From assembly GCA_036346275.1 (NCBI GenBank), contig JAYEVK010000451.1:1-64000 (forward strand): DNA of 64,000 bases, given 5' to 3'. Numbering within the stretch: position 1 is the first letter of the stretch; each line of letters begins with the position of its first letter. The position numbers and the translations under genes were made by a program. Under the pieces are notes generated by a model. The model was not told where the DNA came from. It searched no databases and saw nothing but the letters and a program-made list of their open reading frames with translations. Positions 21,909 through 32,907 of this stretch are shown here, piece after piece. This DNA is from Otatea glauca. Lineage: Eukaryota; Streptophyta; Magnoliopsida; Poales; Poaceae.

Positions 21909-22450
21909 ACCGCTATATTGCACGTTGATAAGTTGCACCAGCATTTTTCAACCCGAACGCCATCGTGGTATAGTAAAAGGCCCCAAAGGGCGTGATGAAT
22001 GAAGTCTTGACATGATCTTCCGCCTTTAGGCGAATCTGGTGGTACCCTGAGTAGGCATCGAGGAAACTCAGGATCTCGCACCCGGCGATTGAATCAACCA
22101 CCTGATCAATTCGAGGTAGCCCGAATGGATCCTTCGGACATGCCTTATTGAGATCAGTATAGTCAACGCACATGAGCCAAGTTTTATTCTTCTTTTGAAC
22201 TAGTATAGGGTTCGCCAACCAGTCGGGATGATACACTTCTTTGATAAAGCCTACAGCTAATAGCTTGGTGATCTCCTACTTGATGGCGTTCCGACGATCT
22301 GAAGCGAACCGCCAGAGTCTTTGCTTGATTGGCTTTGCCTTTTCATCGATGTGTAGAGAATGCTTGATCACCTCCCTAGGAACATCCGGCATGTCGGATG
22401 GTTTCCAGGCAAAGATGTCCTTCTTAACCTGGAGGAAGGTGAGGAGCATA
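21909..22450 (-). pseudogene. Element B reverse transcriptase, N-terminal part
   Basis: Fingers and palm of RT: H-P-D-W-L-A-N-P-I-L-V-Q-K-K (about 22230), W-L-M-C-V-D-Y-T-D-L-N-K-A-C-P-K, then F-L-D-A-Y-S-G-Y-H-Q-I and F-G-L-K-N-A-G-A-T-Y-Q-R near 21935. A TAG lies at the last codons before the insertion of CACTA element G. The frame resumes at 16771 on the other side. Confidence 0.9.
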
Positions 22451-22747
22451 CCTTCCTATTTATCCTCGAGCCCTATCCCGATCAGAGTAATTTTGGATGG
22501 GTCGGATGAGTCGAGAATAATTCTCTTGGTTCCTTCGCCAGGCTTTATCCCTGACGTGGCCTCGCTTCTTGGATGGGATGTCGCTTCTTGTCGCAATGTG
22601 GCAGCCTCTGCTCGATATTCTTCCCTCGCAGTTGCCTCCGCACCAAAGAAGTTCATAGTTCTCTCGGTCGCATTCCAAAGATCACTTGATGTCACTACGA
22701 ACCGTGATGACGCTTTTGGGTCCCGGCATCTTCATCACCAAATAGGT

Positions 22748-23071
22748 TTAGTGTGGGACGGCCATGAATCGAGCCAGACCGAGCCTTCCCATGATAGCGT
22801 GATACGCTGTCTCGAAATCCGCTACTTCTAAATTTATGTACTCGATCTGATAGTTGTTTTTGGTACGGAAGGTGACGGGCAAAGCAATCTGCCCGAGTGG
22901 AAACGAAGACGCCACAGGGATCACCCCATGGAACGGCTGTGAGCTCGGCTTTAGCTTCGAGCGGGGGACGTTCATGTCGTCGAAAGTTTTGGCGAACAAG
23001 ACGTTGAGTCCACTCCCTCCATCAATCAAGACCTTCTTGAGCTTTACATTGCAAATAACAGGGTCGAGCAC
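22748..23071 (-). pseudogene. Element B aspartic protease
   Basis: Retropepsin-like domain on the minus strand with active site V-L-I-D-G-G-S-G-L-N-V-L-F near 23030 and the second-strand motif Y-H-A-I-M-G-R near 22785. It would process the gag-pol polyprotein. Aspartate and the following Gly-Gly-Ser are intact. The 22451-22747 stretch up to RT is a degraded linker. Confidence 0.88.
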
Positions 23072-25022
23072 TAGAGGATACTTACCCGGGTGTAGAACTC
23101 GGTTGGGGCGATCCGAGAGGTCGAAGGTGATAGGGACTTAAGACCACTTAGATACTGGGGGGTTGCCGGTTCCACCGTGTTGATGTCTCGAGCGGTAAGC
23201 TTTTGCTTCCGCTTGGACTCGTATCCGGTGGAGCCCCCAAATTTGTAGTTCAGCTCATGCTCGGGTTCTTAGTAATCGTCCTCGCTGGGAGGGTCTTTCT
23301 TCTTGGCAGCCTCATCCTTCGCTGGAGCCTGTTGCTTGTTGCTTTCACGCGCAAAACGCTTTAGGGTGAAGCAGTCTTTGGCGGCGTGCTTTCCCTTAGG
23401 GTGGAAAGGACAGATCGCATCCATGACAAAATTGTAATCGGGCTCCTCCCTCCGTGTGGCTTGGGGCCGGTTGCGTTCTGCTACCGCAACTAGCTCCTCG
23501 CCTTTCCGCTTTTTGTCTTTGTGCTTGGAGGACTCGGCCCTGTCGCCTTTGTTCTTTTGTTGCGGGCGATCTTCTTGGCGCTCGGCCAGGGCGTCTGAGG
23601 CCGTGGCATAGCGGTCGGCCAATGCAAACATCTCCTTTACGGAGGCCAGTGGTTTCCTAGACATTTTCTTGATCAGATCAGGATCGCTGACCCCTTTCTG
23701 AAAAGCTACTACCACAACTGCATCAGATACATCTCTGATGGTGTTCTTCTTCTGCATGAAATGCCGGATGAAATCTCTCAACGTTTCGTCTTTCTTCTGG
23801 TGAAGCTGATATAGGTCCCATGGGGTGCTAGGCCTCTCATAGGTCCCCTGAAAGTTCGCGATAAACTGATCGCAAAGATCGCTCCAGGAGTCCACCGAGT
23901 TCACAGGAAGCCCTGTGAGCCATGCTTGAGTTGAAGGGGTGAAATTGACTGGCAGATAATTTGCCATCACGTTTTGATTGCCCCTAGCAGCTTTAACCGC
24001 CAGGGCATACACCTGCAGCCAAGCTTCCGGATCTCGCTCCCCGTCAAACATAACGATGCCCTTGGGGTTGAAACCTTCGGGCCATACTACTCGGCGTAAC
24101 CGAGAAGTGAACGTTCGGATTCCGTCGATGGATCTGTTGTCGGATGAGGGGAGTCAGCGTGGCAGCCTCGGCTCGCGATTGTCATCAACACGCCGGGTGG
24201 AGTTTGGCGCGGGAGCCCATGATTCGGCGATCGTCGTTGTCATTCGACTCCGCGATGATGGTCTCTTTAGTCGCTGCGCCGCGTCATCAAACGCTCGTGG
24301 TCGCCGTAGCGCTTAGCGCCGTTTTCCTCGCCCCGCTCTTGCCGTATGGTGGTGATGTCTTGGCGGAGGTCGCGTTGAGATTCCGACGGCGATCTGATCG
24401 GTCGCTGGGCGCCGATCGCCAAGATTCGACCGGGTAGCGTTCGATCGCTAGCAACGCAAGTAGCCACGTGGGAGCGTGAGTGCGCTTCTCCTACCGGCTT
24501 TTCCTGATTTTGCCGAATTGCTGCCGCCGTCACCATGGCCTTGATCTGGGCCACGATCGGGGCCACCGGGCTATCAGATGCAATCATCGGGTCCAGCGTG
24601 TCGAGAAGTGTTTTGTAGGCGACGACGTTCTGCAGCGGTATATGGAAGACAGCTTGGTCTCCCAATTTTGATTGTAGGATGTCCTCGTGCACATTGCAGC
24701 CGCAAGATCGAAGCGATCTCGCTTTTAGGCGATCTTCCTTCGCAGCTTCTTGAACCTCTTGCTGGCGTTGGAGATCGGTCTTTTGCTCTTCTATTGCGAA
24801 GATGCCACGAAGATTGTAGCAATTCCTCGCGACACCGACTGGTTCGCTATCCGAATTGGAGTGGCATACCTGAGATGGGTCGGCCTGATCTTTACCAGAT
24901 TGGATCTGGTTTAGGTCCAGGCAGACAAGTTCTCCGCGTGCATCTGTGACGAAGTCTAGGTTTCCAAAGCAGAAAGCCAGGCCGGAGATGAAGGTGGCGA
25001 TGATACCGGTGATTGCTGCCAT
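23072..25022 (-). pseudogene. Element B gag
   Basis: Capsid and nucleocapsid region. The core (24051-23269) runs M-F-D-G-E-R-D-P-E-A-W-L through the capsid Q-A-W-L-T-G-L-P and D-L-C-D-Q-F-I-A-N-F-Q-G-T-Y helices, a Lys/Arg-rich linker and a CHHC-type zinc motif C-P-F-H-P-K-G-K-H-A-A-K-D-C (about 23370-23415). The amino-terminal part (25022-24267) is open but joined to the core only through a frameshift between 24051 and 24270. The start at 25022 lies about 30 bp from the PBS. CHHC gag zinc motifs of this form recur in Tat-type elements. Confidence 0.85.
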
Positions 25023-25051
25023 CGAGTTTGTAGGAAAAGATTATAGCGCTT

Positions 25052-25071
25052 TCCCAACCTGGCGCACCAAC
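25052..25071 (-). promoter_or_regulatory. Primer binding site of element B
   Basis: Minus-strand reading GTTGGTGCGCCAGGTTGGGA, directly next to the 5' LTR that begins at 25072 on the plus strand. TGGCGCGCCAGGTAGG-like sites are common in grass Gypsy elements. I do not assign the tRNA. Confidence 0.7.
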
Positions 25072-25567
25072 TGTCGACTTTTGTGGTCGGCAATGAATTT
25101 ATAGGGTAGGCGCTAGATCTCAAACTCGAAGGTCACACAAGATAAAGGTTTAGACAGGTTCAGGCCCTCGACGGAGGAGGTAATACCCTAGTCCTGTGTG
25201 CTGGGATTATTTGGATCTCTTGGATCTAAGATTGCTCGATATCTCTATTATTGCCCGCCCTCTCCCTTATATAATGGGGGTGGGACGGTTTACAGAATCC
25301 CGATCGGTTAAGGGATTCTGATCGGTTATTGGATACTAATCTGTTACAGGATAGAATTTACATCTTTATCTTACCCTGCTAACAAATCGGATTACAATCG
25401 TATCTCTTATATCTAAATACTTGTTCAACTATCTCTAGGATATATCCCCTTCCGCACGCCAGCAGGCTTGGCACGAAGTTTATCCTCTGGGCCTTCCACT
25501 CGGCCCTGTCTCTCCCTTAGGCACTTCTAGGCCGGTTTTGAAGACACCTGGGTTCTTATATTCCACA
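25072..25567 (-). repeat. Element B 5' LTR
   Basis: 496 bp, same ends as the 478-bp 3' LTR. The extra 18 bp (about 25306-25323) is an imperfect tandem duplication of the ATTCCGATCGGTTA-type segment. Minus-strand TATA box at 25266-25273. Confidence 0.95.
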
Positions 25568-25765
25568 GATTTATCCTATTACCTTGATCTTGATCGACTT
25601 CTTGCTGATTGAGTTTAAGCCGATTGATCGTTACGATCGGCTTTGAGTGAATTTTATATTTTTACCTTGTCGATTACAGGTCAAATCAACTGGCACGATC
25701 TAAACTAGGTGTTTGTCTGGTGTGCTGTTGTTAGAAACCCTACTTCAAGTTTTTTTACGCCAACA
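25568..25765 (+). repeat. Element A 5' LTR, right part
   Basis: Last part of the 5' LTR of element A after the insertion of element B, starting with the second copy of the target GATTT and ending GCCAACA. It matches 40029-40226 with about 15 substitutions by eye. Confidence 0.95.
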
Positions 25766-25770
25766 CACTC

Positions 25771-25790
25771 TTGGCATGCCCGGTGGGACC
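25771..25790 (+). promoter_or_regulatory. Presumed primer binding site of element A
   Basis: TTGGCATGCCCGGTGGGACC, five bases inside the 5' LTR. The position and TGG start suit a PBS. The primer tRNA is not assigned. Confidence 0.55.
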
Positions 25791-25791
25791 G

Positions 25792-26956
25792 ATGTCTTCA
25801 TCAGGGAAGTCGATTCCGCCATCCGATCTCAATGCAGAAGCTATAATCATCCCAACGATGGATGATTTGAACAATGTAGAGAAATTGAAGATCGGAAAAC
25901 TGTGTTAGACGAGATGATGCTCAGCTGTTATCAGAAGATTAGGAGTGGTGTCACTCAAAAATCCACCCTACTGACGGTCAACGCCCTGGTGGATGCAGGT
26001 GTCACAGAACCGGTAAGCCAATATCTGCCTACTCAAGCCGAATTATTGGCTATGATTAATCAGTCTATGCACCACGCCTTAATAAACCAATCATCGGCTC
26101 TTGTCACCACGCTTAAGCCGATGATAGCAAATAGTGTTAAAACTATAGCCCAAGAATTGGCCTCGTCTAGTAGTGTGCTTGACCCATTACAAGATCTGCC
26201 AAATTACCCTATTTTTTCAGTGGCTCAAAACACGCAGAGCACATTAGCCGATCCTAAACCATCGGCTATAACCTCACCCCCTACCATGATGCCTACTTAA
26301 CCCACCATCATATTGCCTAGAGATCCTCGGCCAAGTGGGGTGAGCCATTACCATGCCTACACCGACGCCACCAAATTAGATGCATCAACAAATTTGCTAT
26401 CGTCGGCCCTGTTCTATGCTTTTCCGCAATCAGTTTCACAACCGATTGGGTCTGAGAGATACCCACATGATTCTACCCTGCCTAGAAATCTAGGTCCACA
26501 TAGGGTAGTAACTTATTCAGAACCTTTTGCCCCAGTACCAGAACCTCAAGTCGGACATAATAGGTACGATCAATACACTCATCTGCCATCGGCTCAACCT
26601 AATTGGCAACCCGATTTCGCACTCGGGGGGCAGAATGCCAACTATGACCAACATTATCAAGGGCCTACTATGCCAGTAGCCGATAATGCGAACTGGGCCG
26701 ATCAAATCTCCGCCGTCTTGAGGGATCAGTTTGGCATACAGCCAAAAGGAAAGGTTATCGGCTACAGAAAGCCGTATCCTGATTACATAGATCGCATGCC
26801 TTACCCCACAATTTCAAAGTCCCAGATTTTGCAAAATTCTCTGGTGACGCCTCAATTACTACCCTGGAGCATATCAGATGCTTTATCGCGCAATGTGGCG
26901 GAGCAGCTTAGTCCGATGGGCTGAAAATAAGACTGTTCCAGTTATCATCGTCCGGG
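25792..26956 (+). pseudogene. Element A gag, N-terminal part
   Basis: Starts at ATG 25792, 27 bp after the LTR. A one-base loss near 25893 changes frame. Then 25902-26924 is one frame broken only by a TAA at 26298-26300. The sequence is Pro/Ser/Thr-rich with a poorly conserved amino-terminal domain, as expected of this family. Near 26860 another frameshift leads into the capsid core, which is then cut at 26961 by solo LTR H and continues at 30527. Confidence 0.85.
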
Positions 26957-26961
26957 GCAGC

Positions 26962-29900
26962 TGTAACACCCTAATTTTTGCTCTAACTTAAATTTTGGAG
27001 TATTTTTATTTTTGTGAATTTTTTTTTGGGAATTTAATTAAATTTATTTGGATTTATTCAAATAGGGCTTTCCTTGAAAACAATTGAATAATGGAAAAGT
27101 TTTTGCAAAGTTTTATTGCAAATATTTTAATTGAGTTCCAAATATCTCAAAGTAATTTCTGGAATTTTTCTAGAATTTTTCTGCTATTTTAAAAGCTCCA
27201 AATGATTTAATTGAATTTCTAGAATTATTTTAAATGTGAAATGATTTAAAAATCAGTTGAACGAAGAATGGCCGAGCCCATTATCAGTGCATGTCGCCGC
27301 CCAACCGCACCGAAACCCTAGCGCCACCCGGTCCGAGCCGCTCGATCATGATCGGATGCTCGTGAGTGAGCCACGTCGTCGCGCGCGGCGCTTTTCGGAT
27401 CATCGCCGCACGAACGGCCGGGAGAGGGCCACGCCGGTCGCCTTCGCGAGATCACCGGAGCTAATGCCGCCGGCCGCTTCCGCTCGTTCGCCGCCGTAGC
27501 GCGCACGCCGAGGCCCCTTAAAGTGCACCGAGTAGCGCGTCGACAGAGCTCCTTCGCTGCGTCTTTTGACTCCTCGCACGCATCGCCGAGACGCTCTAGA
27601 GACCACGGAGAGCTCGCCGAAGTTGTTCCTCTGCGCCGCCATCGTTCTCCGCCGCTTGCTTCGCTGTCGGCCCATTCCGCCGCCGCCGAGGTCACGATTA
27701 CATCGCCCGAGTCAAGCCACGCCGAACGCGCTAGATCTTCTCGCCGGGTATCCACCGAAACGCCGCCGACTACGCCGTCTTCCTCATCTCCGCAAGCTTG
27801 CACCACAAGACGCCATCGCCGGACTCGGCATCGCTGACCGCCGACCGCAAGGAGGGTAAGGATCATGCCACGCCGCCCTTCTCTCGTTACATTTAGTTTG
27901 TATCTGCCGTTAGCTAGATGGGCAGGACACCGGATTAACCCTAAGGTTTACACGCCGATTGATCTTGACCGTTAGATCTAGAGCGAACGGCTTGGATTAG
28001 ATCTATTTTCTCGCGATATGTTTTTGTCTTAGCCGTTGGATCGTTAGTGAACGCGTGAGATTGTGCCGCGTGAAGCGGGTTGAATAGTAAATGATCGGTA
28101 CCGTGGGCCGCTGGATTTAGATCTCGAACGGCACTGTGAGTAGATCGGTGGCGCGCGGATCCGCGGTTGTTCAAATTTGAACGCACGGCGGAGATGACGC
28201 CGCACTTCATCGAATCACGCGCGGACGCTGCGTGTGAGCGCGGATCGAGGGTGAGACCAGATCGGACCGTTGACTTCGGGCGCACCGTTGGATGCGTGAC
28301 GCGGGGCGTGGAGGCGGCGCCGCCGAACGCACGGGGGAGATCCGACCGCTGGATGAGCGAGCGTTCGATCTTGCCGCGTGTCGCGTCGGATTGGTCGCGC
28401 ATCGTCGGCGACGCCACGGCTGCGCCACCCGGCATGAGCAGCATCTTTGCCATCCACGGTGGACCGAGCCGAACCGCGGACCCACCCATGAATCAAGCAA
28501 CGTGGCGGCACTAGAGGCTGCCACGTGTCGTGGCCGACGCTATCACGACGCCATAAATATGTTTTATATAAAATATTTTGACCGAAATTCTTTTTATGTG
28601 CTGACGTCATCATGATGCAATGCTGACATCATAAATGCGAATTTTCAGTATAAAAATAATTGGGAAAAAATCGGATTTCTTAATTTCTGTATTTTCGATT
28701 TTATTCAAACTTCAAATGACTATAACTTTTGCATTTTAACTCGATTTGGTGATTCAAATTTCTAAAAATTCATAAAATTATGATCTATTTAATGATGAAT
28801 TTTATTTGAATTTTTGAGGCCATTTAGTCCTCTGTATTAGATTTTTATTGTATATTTTGTTTGTCCGCGAGACGCAAATTTGGAAAGTTTCGAGGAAGAA
28901 TTCGTCGCTCAAGACCAAGCTTGAACACGACCAGCAACTCTTTGAAGGCAAGTGATGCTTTGATCATTTTGATCCCAGGTTTTTAAAATGTAGTTTATGC
29001 TTTGAAACTATGCATGCTTATTTATTTAAAATGAATTTAAATTGATTTGGGATAATGTAGTTAATCAACCCATTTTGTTATGCCACCTTGAATTATTAAT
29101 TGTATGCCCTAAATCATTGTCACCCTAAGTTTGATTATATTAGTTGGATGTTAATATTGTGCCAACACGGAGGCTAGACCGTGAGTAGATGCTTAGTCTT
29201 ATGACGAGTCATGAATGATCTTTCGTAAAAGTGCTACAAAATTGACTAATGGAATATTGAATGTATTTTGAAAGTGGTGTAATGATGCCACATGATGATA
29301 TGGAAGTATGGTGACTCGTGTGGTTCCATCTCGATGTTGAGTTATTGCCGCATGTGTTGCACAATAATCAACTGGGTGGGAAATGATTTAGATGGGGCAA
29401 GTGGCAAGAGGTGGTGCAGGTGGGCCTATGTGGCATTGGGTTGATGAGTGTTGTGAGTCTGTGTGCCACAATGGGTCGTGTGCCATCGTTGAGTGTTGGA
29501 AGTCTTGCCTTGGTCGATTAAGGACTTCACCTTGCAAGCCTTTGATCCGAGTCACCCGCACAACCACATGTCGATATGGGATGGACCTAGTTGACTAGGG
29601 TTCGATATCTTCCTCCGATACCTCGGTGGTGACAAGACATGTGGGTTTATCTGTATGGGGAGCGACTGCTACGGCTTGGTGCCCATCCAACGGTGATTGG
29701 CCGTCCTATACTTCGCTCTGTGTGAGGGAAGTGATAGTGAAGGCACACCGAGAGGTTCTTTGGTTAAGGTAGAGGTTCTGAAAAACTTTGTTGCGGACAA
29801 TCACGTGTGGTGAGCGGTCAGATCTTGTGGGTAAAGTGTACAACCTCCGCAGAGTGTCAAAACTATTCGAATAGCCAAGGCCATGTGTTGAGCATTGCTC

Positions 29901-30521
29901 GGGATTACAATCAAGGGTAGATTTTCATAAACAAAATGTGGGAAGGGTGGTGTGTGCCGAGAATCTTCGATGAAAACCATTTGAAGAAATTAGTATTACT
30001 TATAACTGCTCCATCGCTTTAATTTAAATAAGATATGGTTTAAAAATGTCGTTGATGCAAAAGAACCATTTAAGCCCAACCTTTGGAATAAGCTTTGCAT
30101 ATAGTAATAGCGTTGCATCCTGCATTACTTGTTGAGTGCCTTGTGTACTCATCCTACCTGCTTATCAACCCCAACATCAGTGGAGGAGACTACACCGGTT
30201 TGGGGGAGGAGTACATGAGGACCCGAGCAACTAGGGGCAAGCTCACTCGGTTGCCCGTGGCAAGATGAAGGCTTCTCGACATTTGTTTATGTTCATTGCT
30301 ATTTCTTTTTCTCTGAATAATGTAAGCCCTGTGTGGTCAGTTTTATCTGTAAGGAGACCATAAGGTCGCATAACCTGCTTATATACATGTTTGCACTAAT
30401 TATTCTTATATCTTCGTGAATGTCTGTGATGTGCAACCCTGTATGTCTGTGTGTGCTAGCGTGATCCTGGACTGGCACAGAATACACAGAGGGTCCGGAT
30501 CTGCTGGTTCGGGTCCCGAGA
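26962..30521 (+). mobile_element. H: solo LTR of a Tekay/Del-type Gypsy element
   Basis: 3560 bp from TGTAACACCC to GGGTCCCGAGA, flanked by the perfect duplication GCAGC (26957-26961, 30522-30526). It splits the gag of element A at Ser-Ser-Gly-Ala-Ala-Phe. Ends and interior phrases (for example the TTGTTGAGTGC...TGTACTCA block near 30130) match LTR K (minus strand) and solo LTR I. It carries no gag or pol and no second copy, so it is a solo LTR left by recombination between two LTRs. A GC-rich middle (27260-28530) has open frames on both strands that look non-coding. Confidence 0.93.
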
Positions 30522-30526
30522 GCAGC

Positions 30527-32160
30527 TTTTACTTGGTTCACTTGTTTGCCTCCAAATTCGGTCCACTCTTATGGAATGATTTGGAAAGCCAATTTCATGA
30601 ATACTTTTTCTCAGGCAGTTTAGAACTCAGGATCTCCGACCTAAGCTCTGTTCGCCAGAAATTTGGAGAATCGGTGACTGATTATATTAAAAGTTTCAGA
30701 GAAATCAGAAACCGATGTTTTATTGTCACATTGCCCGATAACCAACTCGCTGATTTTGCTTTTCAAAGGTTAATTCCACCACTTAGAGAGAAGTTTGGAG
30801 GGCAAGAGTTCACTGATCTAAGTCATCTGCTTCATCGCGTGTCGGCTCAAGAAAGCCGATTCCCAGATAATAAAGCATTTAAAGATAGATTTAAAAATAG
30901 TAGTAATAAAGAAAAGGATAAAGCCAAAGTTAATATGATCGACTGTTGTCCAAGCGATTCTTCAGAAGATGATGAAGCAGAAATAAATATAGCCGAATGG
31001 ATAAAAGGGTCCAAAAAATCCTTAGTCTGTTCTTGGCTCAAGCCGACTAGGAATAATTCGGAAGTCAAATACGCCTTTGATGTCTCCAAATGTGATCGTA
31101 TTTTGATTTATTATTGCAAGAAAAAATAATACGGTTGCCCGAAGGACACGTCATACCATCGGCTGACGAGATCAAAAAGCGCAGGTATTGCAAGTGGCAC
31201 CATTCTTTTTCCAATAATACTAATGATTGCAATATTTTCCGTCAATAGATCCAGTCGGCTATCGAGGATGGTCGGTTAAAATTTGCTGATGAACCGACTA
31301 TGCAAGTTGATGTTGATCCATTCCCTATTAACATGGTTCAATGTTCGGGCAAAGGGAAAAAGCCGATGCATGATGAGCCAAAAAAGGATCGGCAAGTTGA
31401 CATTCAGTCAACTTCAAATGGTAGCCAGACATTGAAGATCACAATCGGCTCATTACAAATAGAAGCCGATCATGAAGGGAAGAATTCAAGAACCATTAAA
31501 CCCAAAGGAAATCCTCAGGTGGGTAAATGGTATAAAGCCGAAAAATCACCATCAAGGCAGCCAACAAAAGGCCGGACCGACGCTTTTCGCTTGATGGAGA
31601 AATATGAAAGAATGAATAATCGACCACGATATCCTACTCGTCGGTCGGATAATTTATATCACACCGAAAACGTGGAGAGAGCACATAGAAGGTGTCCTTT
31701 TTGGTAGTTTTGTTGGGAAAGGGGAGTAGCATTGCCATCTCCATATACATGCCCGATAGAACATTATCCCCAAGACGATTGGCCTAGACAATCGGCTAGA
31801 AATAGGCTGTCTGGGCCGATTCGAGATCATGACAAAAGTTACAGAAGGCCTGTTCATGAAAGAATATCTGAACCAAATCCGATATCAGACCAGGTTGAAA
31901 CACAAAGGCCTAGTTCGGATCGAAAAAATTTGGCTGGCCAGATACGAAATCCAGTAGAGCCCAAGCCTAGGTGGTGCCCACCTGGCCTTAGCTGATCACA
32001 GCGCAGACGGCTTCAGAGACTAAGGACTCAATAGATTAGAGAAGCTGACGTAGAAAAACAGAGGGGTGAGACTTTTAACGAGCTTCGTCCGATCAAGGTC
32101 ATCAAAAAGGAATGTAGGAAAACGGAACAAGTCGAGGAAGATTTTGAGTCGGCGTATGTT
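30527..32160 (+). pseudogene. Element A gag, C-terminal part
   Basis: Capsid core F-T-W-F-T...W-N-D-L-E-S-Q-F-H-E-Y-F-F (from 30530), with the helices D-Y-I-K-S-F-R-E-I-R-N-R-C and L-A-D-F-A-F-Q-R-L. An acidic stretch follows (30950-31000), then a zinc motif R-Y-C-K-W-H-H-S-F-S-N-N-T-N-D-C near 31175-31225 lying in another frame, and a basic, disordered tail to about 31990. Stops at 31127 and 31705 and at least two frameshifts break it. Confidence 0.85.
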
Positions 32161-32907
32161 TTGGATTCTCCTATGATTAGGGACGATACACCTCCGATGG
32201 ATATCAATATGGCGTTCACATTGCCAGCCGAATTCAAAATCAAAACCAAGTCAGCTAAAGAGACTTTTGCTCAGTCATATTCAGGCGTCCAAAATGCAAT
32301 CTTTGAGAAACTAAGGGATGATTATCGGCATCTAAAACCATTGTATCTGAAAGGGTATATAAATGGCAAGCTGGTATTAAGGATGCTGGTAGACGGTGGA
32401 GCTACAGTAAACCTAATACCCTCTACGACTTGCAAGAAATTGGGTAAGTCCGATGAAGACTTGATTTAAACTAATATGGTTTTAAATGACTTCACAGGCG
32501 ATCCCACAGAGGCCAAGGGTGTCATGGTTACAGAATTGATTGTCGACAGTAAAACTTTGCCGACCGCATTCTTTGTCATTGACGCTAAGGGAAATTACAG
32601 TGTTCTGCTTGGTCGAGATTGGATTCACACCAACTGCTGCATCCCGTCGACTATGCATCAAGCGCTTGTTCAATGGAATGGAGGGGAAGTTGAAGTTGTC
32701 ACAGTCGACACATCGGCTCATATCGCTATGGCTAGTTCTGATGCGAATTGGCAACACGAAGAAGCTGGATGTATATCGGGAAAAACGCTGGATGACTGTG
32801 ACATCATCTGCGTGAGTACGTCAGGACTTATGCCGATCAGCGTTAAGCCAGGCACGTTTGATCGGACAAATGAAGTATTGCACCGATGGGGACAGGAAAA
32901 ACAATGA
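32161..32907 (+). pseudogene. Element A aspartic protease
   Basis: Retropepsin-like region with active site M-L-V-D-G-G-A-T-V-N-L-I-P (near 32385-32425) and the later V-L-L-G-R-D-W-I-H motif (near 32604). A TAA at 32467-32469 separates them. The C-terminal extension (32650-32880) is characteristic of this Gypsy group. Confidence 0.87.

Larger units (their letters stand above)
1527..25567 (-). mobile_element. Element B: Tat-type Gypsy element with antisense genes, inside A's LTR
   Basis: Minus-strand LTR retrotransposon with 5-bp duplication GATTT (1522-1526, 25568-25572). LTRs start TGTCGAC and end TTCCACA (left copy mutated to CATA). Reading on the minus strand: 5' LTR (25072-25567), PBS, gag, protease, RT, RNase H, second RNase H, integrase (pol stops at 14175), then a plus-strand multi-exon gene (11203-13883), a tandem-repeat 3' region, a small plus-strand gene (2559-2753) and the 3' LTR (1527-2004). 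It is interrupted by CRM-like element D and CACTA element G, without which it is about 11.5 kb. About 18 substitutions between the LTRs by eye (about 4%), slightly less than for its host A, as nesting demands. Confidence 0.95.

Noticed and set aside
27257..28615. Several long frames in solo LTR H
   Set aside because: They overlap on both strands in the GC-rich core of an LTR, with no recognisable motif and no conservation with the matching parts of LTRs I and K.
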